From: JAEWSN01 sp942493335
GTDB lineage: Bacteria > Bacillota > Clostridia > DSM-8532
Direction of reading: 5' to 3'
Assembly: GCA_942493335.1 (NCBI GenBank)
Contig: OW818693.1
Coordinates: forward strand, 3,844,001 to 3,908,000
DNA length: 64,000 nucleotides
The notes beneath the pieces are model-generated. The model did not search any database and had not been told where the DNA came from. It was given only the letters and a program-made list of their open reading frames with translations. Position 1 is the stretch's first letter, and each line of letters starts with the position of its first letter. Positions 16,485 through 25,529 of the stretch are shown here, piece after piece. Both the position numbers and the translations under genes were made by a program.

Positions 16485-19400
16485 ATGAGTCTGAAGACAG
16501 ACCATGCCCTTATTACGGGAGTGGCCGATCTGGAGCGGATCAAACGGGAATGGACGGAACAGGAGAAGACATATCGGAGCCAGGTGCTGGTGTGCGCCGG
16601 TGCCGGATGTGTTTCCTCGAAATGCGCGGAGATTGTGAAGGCGGTGGAGCAGGAGCTCGCGGTTCAACGGCTCGCTAAGGATGTGGCCGTCCGCGAAACA
16701 GGCTGCATGGGCATTTGCGCGGTTGGTCCGGCCATGCTGGTCCTGCCGGAACGGACCTTCTATACCCTGCTCACCCCGGAGCGTGCGAAGGACATCGTAC
16801 GCCGGCATCTGAAAGACGGGGAGATCGCAACGGAACACACCTTCTATGATGAATCGCTGCACAGGCACGTCCCCTGCATAGACGACATCGAATTCTTCCA
16901 ATCCCAGGTGCGTGTGGCTTTGCGCAACTGCGGCAGCATGGATTATCACCGGCTGGATGCCTATATCGCACGGGATGGATATCTGGCGGCCGCCAAGGCA
17001 GTGCTCGAATCCTCTCCCGGAGACGTAATTGCGGAGATCATCAGGTCCGGGCTGAAAGGGCGCGGCGGCGCGGGATTTCCGACCGGTGTGAAGTGGCGTG
17101 CGGGTCAGATGGCGAAGAGCGCACAGAAATACATCGTCTGCAATGCGGACGAGGGAGATCCCGGTGCTTTCATGGACCGAAGCCTCATCGAAGGGGATCC
17201 GCACAGTATTCTTGAGGGGATGATCATTGGTGCCTATGCCATCGGCGCTTCGATGGGGTATGTATATATCCGTGCGGAGTACCCGATTGCGGTGGAACGG
17301 CTGGAGCACGCCATCGGAGAGGCGCGGGAGGCCGGATTGCTGGGTGGAAATCTCTTTGGCGGCGCTTTCGCCTTTGATGTTGAAATCCGTATCGGTGCGG
17401 GTGCATTCGTGTGCGGCGAGGAAACTGCGCTGCTGTCCTCCATTGAGGGAAAGCGCGGAGAACCACGCCAGAAACCGCCGTTCCCGTTTCAGAAGGGCCT
17501 TTTCGACGAACCGACCATCATCAACAATGTGGAAACCCTCGCCAGTGTCGCACCCATCCTGCTGCATGGAGGTGACTGGTACGCGCGGTACGGGACGGAA
17601 AACAGCAAGGGAACCAAGGTGTTCGCGCTGGCCGGAAACGTGGTCAATACGGGCATTGTGGAAGTTCCAATCGGTATGCCGCTGGGGGACATTCTTTTCA
17701 GGATCGGTGGCGGGATGCAGGGAAAAAAGAAGTTCAAATCGGCCCAGATCGGGGGCCCGTCCGGCGGATGCATCACCCAGGAGAATCTGAATGTGCCGGC
17801 GGAATATGAGGCACTGACAAAACTGGGTGCCATCATGGGATCGGGTGGCCTGATCGCAATGGATGAGGACACCTGCATGGTGGATACAGCGCGGTTTTTC
17901 ATGGATTTCATCCAGGACGAATCCTGTGGAAAATGTGTCGCATGTCGGATCGGGACGAAGCGGATGCTGGAAATCCTCGAACGCATCAACCGGGGGGAAG
18001 GAAGGGAAGGGGATGTCGGATTGCTGGAGGAACTGGGGGAGACCATCCGTCAGACCGCCATGTGCGGGCTCGGACAGACGGCGCCAAACCCCGTCCTCAG
18101 CACGATCCGGTACTTCCGGGACGAATATGACGAACATATCAGAAACAAGCACTGCCGAGCCGGCGTCTGTACCGATCTGTTCATCTCGCCGTGCGCCAAT
18201 ACTTGCCCCGCCCATGTCAATGTGCCGGGTTATCTGGCACTGGTGGCCGCTGGCCGAATCAAGGACGCTTACAGTCTCATCCGCCAGGAAAATCCCTTCC
18301 CGGCGGTCTGCGGACGCATCTGCACCCGGCCCTGCGAGGCGAAGTGCCGGCGCGGCTCGACGGACGAGCCCGTCGCCATCTGCGATGTGAAGCGGTTCGT
18401 GGCGGATTGGGCTTTCCGGAACGAAACGCCGTTCACCGAAGAGATCGTGTTCCCAAGGAACGGGAAGAAAGTGGCGGTGATCGGTGCGGGGGCATCCGGA
18501 CTGACAGCAGCCTGGTATCTGGTCCGCATCGGTTATGAAGTGGAGGTCTTCGAAGCGCAGGATGTCGCCGGCGGCGTGTTGGCGTTCGGCATTCCGCAGT
18601 ATCGGCTGCCGAAGGAGGTCCTGGCGCACGAAATCTCCCTCATCGAGAAAGCGGGTGTCAAAATCCGGCTGGGGACGGAAATCGGGAAGGACATCAAGTT
18701 CAAGACCCTGAAATCCCAGTTCGACGCCATCTATGTGACGACCGGCGCCTTGATCCCGCAGCGGATCGACATCCCCGGGGAACAGCTGCAGGGCGTCTAT
18801 CCCGGCATCGATTTTCTGAAGGATGTGAATTTTCATCGGCCGATCGCACTCGGCAGAAGCGTGGCGGTCATCGGGGGTGGAAACACGGCCATCGATTCGG
18901 CACGAACGGCCATGCGGTTGGGAGCGGAGAAGGTGATGGTGCTTTACCGGCGCAACATTGCTGCGATGCCGGCCTATCAGTCGGAAATCGAGGAGGCGGA
19001 GCTGGAGGGAGTGGAAGTCGTGGAACTTGTGGCGCCGGTCCGATTTGTCGGCGGGAAGTCCGGGCATGTCGAGCAGGTGGAATGCGTGCGCATGAAACTG
19101 TCGGATTTCGACAGGACGGGACGCAGGAAGTCCATTCCCATAGAGGGTTCGAACTTCCTGATCCCGGTCGATTCCGTCATTCCCGCCGTCAGCCAGCATT
19201 CGGACCTTCCCTTCATTCGGAAGGAGGAAATCGGCCTGACGAACTGGGGTACCTTCCTGGTGGATGATGACACGCTGATGACGACCATGGAAGGCGTGTT
19301 CGCGGGCGGGGATGTCGCGAGAGGGCCGGATACGGTCATCCAGGCGATTGCGGACGGCAAGCACGCGGCAGAGGCCATCGACCGGTATCTGGGCGGAACC

Positions 19401-19598
19401 GGGCATCTCAACAAAGGCGCTCCGATTGACATTCCCGATGTGTTCGACGAGGACGAAGTGGTCGCCCTGAAACGGTTCCCGCTGGACATGCTCCCGCATG
19501 GGCAGCGCAGGAACTCTTTCGATGAAGTCGTGCTCGGTTACCACAAACTGACGGCGATGGCCGAAGCCATGCGGTGTCTGCACTGCGACAGGAGGTGA
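16485..19598 (+). CDS. NuoF-like flavin subunit fused to a GltD/NfnB-like NAD(P)-FAD module
   Basis: A 1037-residue fusion. Residues about 1-130 are a thioredoxin-like [2Fe-2S] domain (CAGAGCVSSKC, CMGICAVGP). About 180-500 form the FMN/NADH domain (KGRGGAGFPTGVKW, CNADEGDPGAF, CGEETALL) with an SLBB segment. A [4Fe-4S] site follows (ESCGKCVACRIGTKRM plus CGLGQ). At HCRAGVC (about 555-561) a usual HydB would continue into a ferredoxin domain; here a GltD-type module starts instead: CANTCPAHVNVPGYL, CGRICTRPCEAKC, FAD site IGAGASGLTAAW and a second Rossmann site VIGGGNTAIDSA. The enzyme could thus bind two pyridine nucleotides, linking NADH, NADPH and H2 or ferredoxin; this is inference. It resembles subunits StnB and StnC joined. 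The start at 16485 gives a normal N-terminus. Confidence 0.9.
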   Translation: MSLKTDHALITGVADLERIKREWTEQEKTYRSQVLVCAGAGCVSSKCAEIVKAVEQELAVQRLAKDVAVRETGCMGICAVGPAMLVLPERTFYTLLTPERAKDIVRRHLKDGEIATEHTFYDESLHRHVPCIDDIEFFQSQVRVALRNCGSMDYHRLDAYIARDGYLAAAKAVLESSPGDVIAEIIRSGLKGRGGAGFPTGVKWRAGQMAKSAQKYIVCNADEGDPGAFMDRSLIEGDPHSILEGMIIGAYAIGASMGYVYIRAEYPIAVERLEHAIGEAREAGLLGGNLFGGAFAFDVEIRIGAGAFVCGEETALLSSIEGKRGEPRQKPPFPFQKGLFDEPTIINNVETLASVAPILLHGGDWYARYGTENSKGTKVFALAGNVVNTGIVEVPIGMPLGDILFRIGGGMQGKKKFKSAQIGGPSGGCITQENLNVPAEYEALTKLGAIMGSGGLIAMDEDTCMVDTARFFMDFIQDESCGKCVACRIGTKRMLEILERINRGEGREGDVGLLEELGETIRQTAMCGLGQTAPNPVLSTIRYFRDEYDEHIRNKHCRAGVCTDLFISPCANTCPAHVNVPGYLALVAAGRIKDAYSLIRQENPFPAVCGRICTRPCEAKCRRGSTDEPVAICDVKRFVADWAFRNETPFTEEIVFPRNGKKVAVIGAGASGLTAAWYLVRIGYEVEVFEAQDVAGGVLAFGIPQYRLPKEVLAHEISLIEKAGVKIRLGTEIGKDIKFKTLKSQFDAIYVTTGALIPQRIDIPGEQLQGVYPGIDFLKDVNFHRPIALGRSVAVIGGGNTAIDSARTAMRLGAEKVMVLYRRNIAAMPAYQSEIEEAELEGVEVVELVAPVRFVGGKSGHVEQVECVRMKLSDFDRTGRRKSIPIEGSNFLIPVDSVIPAVSQHSDLPFIRKEEIGLTNWGTFLVDDDTLMTTMEGVFAGGDVARGPDTVIQAIADGKHAAEAIDRYLGGTGHLNKGAPIDIPDVFDEDEVVALKRFPLDMLPHGQRRNSFDEVVLGYHKLTAMAEAMRCLHCDRR

Positions 19599-19602
19599 AG
19601 GT

Positions 19603-21669
19603 ATGCTGCATCTGAGGATTGACAACCGGGAAGTCACCGCGGAAGACGGAATGACCATTATGGAAGCTGCCGCAGCCAATGGAATTCGCATTCCATCGTT
19701 GTGCCGGCTGGAAGGGGTGCATGCGTTCGGAACCTGCCGCATCTGTTCCGTGGAGGTCGAAGGGGCCAAAACCCTGCAAGCTTCCTGCATGGCCGTTGCG
19801 ACGGAGGGTATGGTGATCCGGACTCATACCGAGAAAGTCCGTGAGGCGCGGAAAATCCTCTATGAACTGATTCTTTCCGATCACTCCAAGGACTGTCTGG
19901 CCTGCCGGCGCAACCAGAGCTGTGAACTGCAGGAACTCGGCAAGCTCCTGGGCGTGGAAACCTCCCGTTTCGAGGGGGAACAATCCGAACGGGTTCTGGA
20001 CGAATCGGCGGCCATTACCCGTGACATGTCCAAATGCATCCTGTGCCGCCGATGTGTGACGGTTTGCAATACCGTGCAGGGAACCGGCGTGCTCAATGCC
20101 CAGAACCGTGGCTTTTCCACGGTGGTGGGACCGGCGGCCGAATTGGCGTTGGGCAGCGTGAATTGCGCCTTCTGCGGGCAGTGCACGGTGGTATGTCCCG
20201 TTGGGGCGTTGAAGGAAACCGACGCGACCGAAAAGGTGTGGAAGGCGCTCTCCGATCCCGCCAAAAGGGTGGTGGCGCAGGTGGCTCCGGCCATCCGGGT
20301 TGCCATCGGTGAGGAATTCGGCATGGAACCGGGAAGCCGTGTGACGGGAAAACTGGCATCCAGCCTGCACGCGCTTGGCTTCGCCGATGTGTTCGATACG
20401 AATTTCGCGGCGGACCTGACCATACTGGAGGAGGGAACGGAGTTTCTGGGACGTGTGCGACTGGCACTCACCGGCGTTTCGCCAGGGATGCCGCATGGCG
20501 TGGCAGACGGATCGGCCGGGCGGGAGTCCAAGCCAGCAGAAGCCGTTCTGCCCATGATCACCAGCTGCAGCCCAGGCTGGATCAAATATGTCGAGCATGC
20601 GTGGCCGGATGAGTTGGATCACCTGTCCACCTGCAAATCCCCCCACACCATGCTGGGCGCACTGGTGAAATCCCATTACGCCCGGAAAATCGGCCGGGCG
20701 CCGGCGGATCTGTTTGTCGTCTCCGTCATGCCCTGCACTGCGAAAAAGTTTGAGATCGCCCGTCCTGAAATGCGGAATGACGGGGTGCCGAATGTGGATG
20801 CGGTACTCACGACCCGTGAACTTGCGGCCATGATCAAGGAAGCGGGCATCGACTTCACCAGCCTGCCTGATGGTGAATTCGACCATCCGCTGGGCCTTTC
20901 CACCGGTGCTTCGGATATCTTCGGCCTGACGGGCGGCGTCATGGAAGCGGCATTGCGGACCGTGTACGAGGTCGTGACCGGCCGGCCGCTCCCCTTCGAG
21001 AATCTGCATGTCACCCCGATCATGGGGTTGGAACAGGTCAAGGAAGCCGAGATCAGTATCGAGAATCCGCTGCCCGAGTACGGGTTTCTGGCTGGGTTCG
21101 CTGTTCGCGTGGCGGTTACAAGCGGCCTGCGGGGGGCGAGGAAGTTGATGGAGCAGGTGGCGGAAGGAACTTCTCCTTTTCATTTCATCGAGGTGATGGG
21201 GTGCCCTGGCGGGTGCATCACCGGCGGAGGCCAACCCCGATCACAGGACCCGTTTGTCCGGGAGAAGCGCCTGAAGGGGCTTTATGCGGAAGACGAATCG
21301 AAGGAACTGCGAAAATCGCATGAAAATCCTGATGTTTCGGTCCTCTACAACGAATTCCTGCAGGTTCCAAACAGTCTGGTCTCTCATGAATACCTGCATA
21401 CGCATTATACGCCACGCGGACGCTTCAATGAACGCACCGGGGAGACAATGGACGTCGCCAATCAGCAGACCGCCACGCAGAAGCACAGGAATAAGCGACA
21501 AGGCATGGAAGGCAGGCCGACAGTGGCCCTGAAGCCGCAGACCGATGTGGAGTCCGCAAGGGTGCTCGCCCTGGAAGCGGAAAACATGCGGCTCAAGGGT
21601 GAATTGACCGATGCGCTCGAAACCGTGGATATCTTCAAACAGGTGGTATCGAACTACAATACCCGCTGA
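19603..21669 (+). CDS. hydA: [FeFe]-hydrogenase large subunit
   Basis: A 688-residue hydrogenase with the full set of motifs. The N-terminal [2Fe-2S] ferredoxin domain has CRLEGVHAFGTCRIC; a His-ligated cluster site is HSKDCLACRRNQSC; two [4Fe-4S] sites are CILCRRCVTVC and CAFCGQCTVVC. The H-cluster signatures are TSCSPGW (about 320), MPCTAKK (about 376) and MGCPGGCITGGGQ (about 531). After the core there is an extension of roughly 110 residues whose end is a predicted coiled coil (ALEAENMRLKGELTDALE), not typical of the family. AGGAGG overlaps the end of the preceding gene, only 4 bases away, so the two are coupled. It should oxidise or evolve H2 as part of the complex with the two preceding subunits. 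Confidence 0.96.
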   Translation: MLHLRIDNREVTAEDGMTIMEAAAANGIRIPSLCRLEGVHAFGTCRICSVEVEGAKTLQASCMAVATEGMVIRTHTEKVREARKILYELILSDHSKDCLACRRNQSCELQELGKLLGVETSRFEGEQSERVLDESAAITRDMSKCILCRRCVTVCNTVQGTGVLNAQNRGFSTVVGPAAELALGSVNCAFCGQCTVVCPVGALKETDATEKVWKALSDPAKRVVAQVAPAIRVAIGEEFGMEPGSRVTGKLASSLHALGFADVFDTNFAADLTILEEGTEFLGRVRLALTGVSPGMPHGVADGSAGRESKPAEAVLPMITSCSPGWIKYVEHAWPDELDHLSTCKSPHTMLGALVKSHYARKIGRAPADLFVVSVMPCTAKKFEIARPEMRNDGVPNVDAVLTTRELAAMIKEAGIDFTSLPDGEFDHPLGLSTGASDIFGLTGGVMEAALRTVYEVVTGRPLPFENLHVTPIMGLEQVKEAEISIENPLPEYGFLAGFAVRVAVTSGLRGARKLMEQVAEGTSPFHFIEVMGCPGGCITGGGQPRSQDPFVREKRLKGLYAEDESKELRKSHENPDVSVLYNEFLQVPNSLVSHEYLHTHYTPRGRFNERTGETMDVANQQTATQKHRNKRQGMEGRPTVALKPQTDVESARVLALEAENMRLKGELTDALETVDIFKQVVSNYNTR

Positions 21670-21722
21670 TCCCGCGGAGGCGGGAACCGATGGGCCGACA
21701 GGATCCAAAGGGGGGTCGCAGG

Positions 21723-21914
21723 ATGGACAACAAGGAACATCTCAAACACAAGAAGGAAGAGATTCTCTACGAAATGAATGCGGTCAGGCACTATATCGAG
21801 GACCAGGAATTTGATGACCAGCTGAAGGAAGAATGGGACACGGATATCCGTCAATTGAAAAAGATAGATCGGTTGCTCGAGAAAATCGAGATGAAGGAGC
21901 ACAAGGCGCATTGA
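21723..21914 (+). CDS. Small charged coiled-coil protein; unknown
   Basis: A 63-residue highly charged protein (KKEEILYEMNAV, LKKIDRLLEKIEMKEH) that should be one or two amphipathic helices. The ATG at 21723 follows GGGGGTC. It lies 53 bases after hydA with no terminator between them, so it is probably the last gene of the hydrogenase operon. I know no family for it; a role in assembly or partner binding with the coiled-coil tail of the hydrogenase is a guess from context. Confidence 0.6.
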   Translation: MDNKEHLKHKKEEILYEMNAVRHYIEDQEFDDQLKEEWDTDIRQLKKIDRLLEKIEMKEHKAH

Positions 21915-21916
21915 AC

Positions 21917-22065
21917 TTCCGGATTACGCCTCGAAGGTTTTCCTCAACCTCGTATGACGGGGCGGCTCGAATATCTTTGTATTCCGGATTACGCCTCGAA
22001 GGTTTTCCTCAACCTCGTATGACGGGGCGGCTCGAATATCTTTGTATTCCGGATTACGCCTCGAA
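21917..22065. repeat. 65-bp tandem duplication with a third partial copy in the regulator gene
   Basis: Two identical 65-base units (21917-21981, 21982-22046) begin TTCCGGATTACGCCTCGAA; the first 19 bases recur at 22047-22065, which encode the last residues and stop of the response regulator. The regulator 3' end has therefore been copied twice downstream. Each unit contains a small AGGTT/AACCT hairpin. Confidence 0.85.
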
Positions 22066-22734
22066 TTTGTATCCGTAACCCCAGACGGTGACCAGGTAGT
22101 GATCATAGGGGCGGATGCTGCTGCGCAGGGATTTGATGTGCGTATCCACCGTTCGTTCGGAGCCGATGAAATCCGGTCCCCAAACCTCATCCAGTAGAAT
22201 CTCACGCGGATATGCCCTGTTCGGGTTCTGTGAAAGGAATGCGAGCAGGGCGTATTTTTTGGGTGTCAGCTGGATGGGCTGCTCATCCACGTATACTGTA
22301 TGGGAAAAGGTGTCGATATACAGTCCCCTGTAGGAGACTTTCCGCTCGGCGGTTGTTGTCTGTGCTGATCCGTTTCTCCGGAGGAAGGCCTGGATATGCG
22401 CCACCAGCTCGGCTGAAACGATGGGTTTGCGGAGGTAGTCGTCCGCGCCGAGTTGATAGGCGGCCTGGCAGTTTGCGTCCGTCGGGTGGTCGCAAAGAAT
22501 GAAGATGGGGACATCGGAGACGCTTCGCAGCTGAAGGAATACATTTCGTCCGTCCAATTCCGGCAGATCCATATTCAGCAGGACAAGGGGATAATCATTT
22601 CTGCGGAACATCTTGATGGCGCTGATGCCGTCCACCGCCTCGTCCAGGACAAGGCCGGCTGACCTGGCTTCCGCCCGCAGTGCGGTGCGCAGGACGGGGT
22701 CAGGATCTACGACGAGCAGCCGAACTGGATCCAT
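22054..22734 (-). CDS. OmpR-family orphan response regulator with degenerate receiver
   Basis: A 226-residue protein with a receiver domain (1-120) and an OmpR/PhoB winged-helix DNA-binding domain (130-226: TPKKYALLAFLSQNPNR, SERTVDTHIKSLR, TVWGYGYKF). The receiver lacks the usual phosphorylation site: the position of the acceptor Asp is Asn54 (VLLNMDLPELDG). The acidic pair is D10-P11-D12, and the conserved Thr is Cys81 (FILCDH). Lys103 is kept. No histidine kinase is nearby, so it probably works without phosphorylation. The ATG at 22734 follows GAAGGAG. It runs toward the hydrogenase operon and could regulate it; that link is positional only. Confidence 0.88.
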   Translation of the reverse strand: MDPVRLLVVDPDPVLRTALRAEARSAGLVLDEAVDGISAIKMFRRNDYPLVLLNMDLPELDGRNVFLQLRSVSDVPIFILCDHPTDANCQAAYQLGADDYLRKPIVSAELVAHIQAFLRRNGSAQTTTAERKVSYRGLYIDTFSHTVYVDEQPIQLTPKKYALLAFLSQNPNRAYPREILLDEVWGPDFIGSERTVDTHIKSLRSSIRPYDHYLVTVWGYGYKFEA

Positions 22735-23055
22735 GCCATACTCTCCTTCACGCCACGAATCAGCTGTGTTTCAAGCTTGCCGGGCAAGGAACATGAAAGG
22801 GCTTCCGCATGCCGGGTGTATCCAATACGTTTCTACCTTCATCGCGGTCACATGAATCAACCGGTCGGAAAAGTCCGTCCTTTCGCGAACGACCCTGATG
22901 GATAGGTAAACGATTTCTGCCTTTCCCGTGCAAGTCTTGCGATTCACGGATAAAATGGAAAGGGACCTTCCTGAGCTCCAATCCATGCCTGCTTGCCGGT
23001 TGCTTGTTATTGCCAGCTGAATGCCGATTCCATCATCCTGGGACGGGGAGGAACC
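22735..23055. other. Intergenic region between divergent regulator and glycosyltransferase genes
   Basis: About 320 bases with the ribosome sites of both genes at its ends. I see no gene, terminator or strong consensus promoter in it. Confidence 0.4.
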
Positions 23056-24615
23056 ATGACGCGTCAACCCTTGGACACTGAAACCCCATGTCGCCGACCG
23101 CAATCGGCGGCCGGACTCGGAGCGGCTCTTGCCCGAATTGTCGCAGTCATGGCCGGCTTGGTCGTGCTGCTGGCGCTGCCTGCCTCGGTAGGCGCCGTCC
23201 GTCGTCTGACGTTGTCTCTGACAGAGAAACCGGGCATCGCGACGCTGGCGGCAACCGCGTATCTCCTGATGGCAGTTGGTTCCCTGCTTTTGCTGAAACT
23301 GCTGTTGCCAAAGATCTCCGGGTTGCTGGGATGGACGGATGGCCGCAAGCCCGTCGTGATTGGATTTCTGGCTTCGGCGCTGATGCTGCGACTGCTTTGT
23401 ACATGGTTGCTGCATCCTGTCCCCCTATCCGATTACCGGACTCTTTTGGATGCAGCGTTCCGTTTTTCCCATGGCGATTTCGGATACAAGGCCCTATCCT
23501 ATTTTCGGACATGGGCCTATCAAATTGGTACCGTTGCGTATGAAGGAGTCATTCTCCGGCTTTCGGACGGCGCGCTCTGGCCGCTCTATCTGCTCAATGC
23601 GGTTTGGTCGGTTGCCACCGGCTGGCTGATCTGGCGGATTGGAAATAACCTCGTGAAGCCGGAAGGTTCCGGGAGTTCCCTGGGGGAAGCGAAGGATACA
23701 CGGGCTGCCCTGGCCGGGATGGCATTCTTTCTGTTTTCGATTCCGTCCATCCTCTTCAGTGCGGTTCTGGCAAACGAACACCTTGCCATGATGCTGTTTT
23801 ATGGTGCATTTGCAATCTTGCTGAAGAAACGGACGGAACACGCTCCTACTTTCTCTGCCGAACTGGGGTGGGATGCTGTTGCCGGTTGTTTCCTGGCGTT
23901 GGGGAACCTGATCCGCCCCTTGGGAAGCTTTTGTCTGTTGGCTGTTGCAGGAGCGCTGATTCTTTCAGGTCTTCAGACCCGTTCCCTGCGACCGCTTGTG
24001 CGGATATCCGTCATCGTGCTTGCCTATGCCGGAGTGGGGTGGGCCGCAGGGTTCTTACTCATCGAGATGGGCGTGACGGACCTGCCGCTACGGAACTTCG
24101 ATCCCCTCTATAAAATCCGGCTTGGACTGAATCAGGAAAGCAACGGTTGGTTTTCCGTCAAGGACGCGCATCTTGGCACATCCCACACACTGGGCGCAGA
24201 GCGGGACGCCTGGAACCGAAGTGTCATCCTGCAGCGTATTTCAGACAAAGGGGCGGTTCTCCATCTGTTTATGACGAAGTTCGGTTCATTCTGGGGCGAC
24301 TTTGACGGCTGTATCGTTTGGGGCGTCGGAGCGGGGGGCTCTGTCGTCGCACTGGCTGTCCTGAGCGCGTTGGAGCATCTCCTGTATCCGATCCTGATGC
24401 TGCTTGCAACAGTATCGATCCTTCACCGGATCCGCAGGAATGCCGATGCGGGAATGAGCCTCTTCTGGCTGTTGATTGTCGGATATGCGCTTGTTCACCT
24501 GGTCATTGAAATCCAGACGCGATATCGATATTTCCTGCTGCCCGCCCTCTGCCTGATGGCGGGGGAAGGCCTTGTCATCCTGGCTGATCGGCGTCATGCC
24601 GCAAGAAGAGACTGA
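23056..24615 (+). CDS. Polytopic membrane glycosyltransferase-like protein (GT39/ArnT-like)
   Basis: A 519-residue membrane protein with about 10-12 hydrophobic helices. The first extracytoplasmic loop contains PLSDYRTLLDAAF, placed like the catalytic Asp loop of PMT/ArnT-type lipid-linked sugar transferases, and the C-terminal membrane part has EIQTRYRYFLLPALCLMAG, common in that group. It would transfer a sugar from a polyprenyl phosphate to a surface glycan or protein. The ATG at 23056 follows GGGGAGG. The start of the reading frame at 22993 is not supported. Family assignment by topology is moderate. Confidence 0.75.
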   Translation: MTRQPLDTETPCRRPQSAAGLGAALARIVAVMAGLVVLLALPASVGAVRRLTLSLTEKPGIATLAATAYLLMAVGSLLLLKLLLPKISGLLGWTDGRKPVVIGFLASALMLRLLCTWLLHPVPLSDYRTLLDAAFRFSHGDFGYKALSYFRTWAYQIGTVAYEGVILRLSDGALWPLYLLNAVWSVATGWLIWRIGNNLVKPEGSGSSLGEAKDTRAALAGMAFFLFSIPSILFSAVLANEHLAMMLFYGAFAILLKKRTEHAPTFSAELGWDAVAGCFLALGNLIRPLGSFCLLAVAGALILSGLQTRSLRPLVRISVIVLAYAGVGWAAGFLLIEMGVTDLPLRNFDPLYKIRLGLNQESNGWFSVKDAHLGTSHTLGAERDAWNRSVILQRISDKGAVLHLFMTKFGSFWGDFDGCIVWGVGAGGSVVALAVLSALEHLLYPILMLLATVSILHRIRRNADAGMSLFWLLIVGYALVHLVIEIQTRYRYFLLPALCLMAGEGLVILADRRHAARRD

Positions 24616-24639
24616 TCTTCTTTTCCGATCTGCTTCGTC

Positions 24640-25500
24640 CTAATGGGAAGAGCGAACCGGAATCATCAGTTCCGTGACCTTTTCACCCTGCCGCTCCAGA
24701 TACAGTTCGATGTCCTCCCGGCCGTCGTGATGGTATCCGGAAGACGGGAGCCATCGGGTGTAAAGATAGTTCCAGGTTTTCTGGACGCTTTCCGTGTAGG
24801 GGCCGATGACGGTGAAGCAGGCGAACAGGCCGGACTCGAGTTTCCGGTAGGCGATTCCAGGATAACGCGCGGCATTCGGATCCACTTCATATCCGATGAG
24901 GTACTCGAAATCCAGTGTTTCCGTAGGCATGACGATCCCCATGCTCTCGCGTTCATATTTCGCAGGAGGCAGCTCCCGCCAGCATTCCGCCTGCTTCCAC
25001 TCCTGCCAGAAGACGGGGATTTGCTGCAGATTCGTTCCATCCGCCCGGAAAGTGCGCACATGACCCGCCACAAGGCGTTCCGGCAATTTCCGGAGCAGGG
25101 GAGTCAACCCTTCCGAAGCGCGCTGAGCGGAGAAGAGCATGGCGTTTGCGGACATCGGTTCCCGAATCTCGCAATGAATCTTCCGTTTGCGGCATGCGGA
25201 GGGGGAAAAGCCATATGCCTGTTCGAACGCTCTGCTGAATGCTTCCCTGGACTGATATCCATGTGCCAGGGCGATGTCGATGACGGGTCTGGCTGTTTCC
25301 ACGAGTTCGCGCGAAGCATCCGACAGCCGGCGCTTGCGGATGTATTCCTTGAGACTGTCCCCGACCAGATCCTGAAACAGGCGGTGAAAATGATAAAGGG
25401 AATACCCTGCTTGCCGGGCAAGCAGGGTAAGGTCGATCTCTTCGTCAAGATGATCCTCGATATAGGCCAGGGCGCGTTCCAAGGCGTCGACATGCTGCAT
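24640..25500 (-). CDS. AraC-family regulator with GyrI-like effector domain
   Basis: A 286-residue activator-type protein. Residues 1-105 hold two AraC helix-turn-helix units (LTLLARQAGYSLYHFHRLF and DIALAHGYQSREAFSRAF, then YGFSPSACR). Residues 125-286 form a GyrI-like/effector-binding domain (RLVAGHVRTF, DFEYLIGYEVD, AYRKLESGLFACFTVIG), as in Rob-type regulators that bind drugs or small hydrophobic molecules. The ATG at 25500 follows AAAGGAAG. It lies 29 bases downstream of the transglutaminase-like gene on the same strand, so both may share a transcript. Confidence 0.9.
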   Translation of the reverse strand: MQHVDALERALAYIEDHLDEEIDLTLLARQAGYSLYHFHRLFQDLVGDSLKEYIRKRRLSDASRELVETARPVIDIALAHGYQSREAFSRAFEQAYGFSPSACRKRKIHCEIREPMSANAMLFSAQRASEGLTPLLRKLPERLVAGHVRTFRADGTNLQQIPVFWQEWKQAECWRELPPAKYERESMGIVMPTETLDFEYLIGYEVDPNAARYPGIAYRKLESGLFACFTVIGPYTESVQKTWNYLYTRWLPSSGYHHDGREDIELYLERQGEKVTELMIPVRSSH

Positions 25501-25529
25501 GGCGCTTCCTTTCGTTTGGGAGCCGGGAG

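Noticed and set aside
16302..19790. Antisense open frame of over 1100 codons opposite the NuoF-GltD fusion gene
   Set aside because: Shadow of a GC-rich real gene; its translation is His/Arg/Pro-rich, has no domain, and no ribosome site. The same holds for long antisense frames opposite the GH3, GH106-like, DUF1846 and GGDEF/HD-GYP genes.
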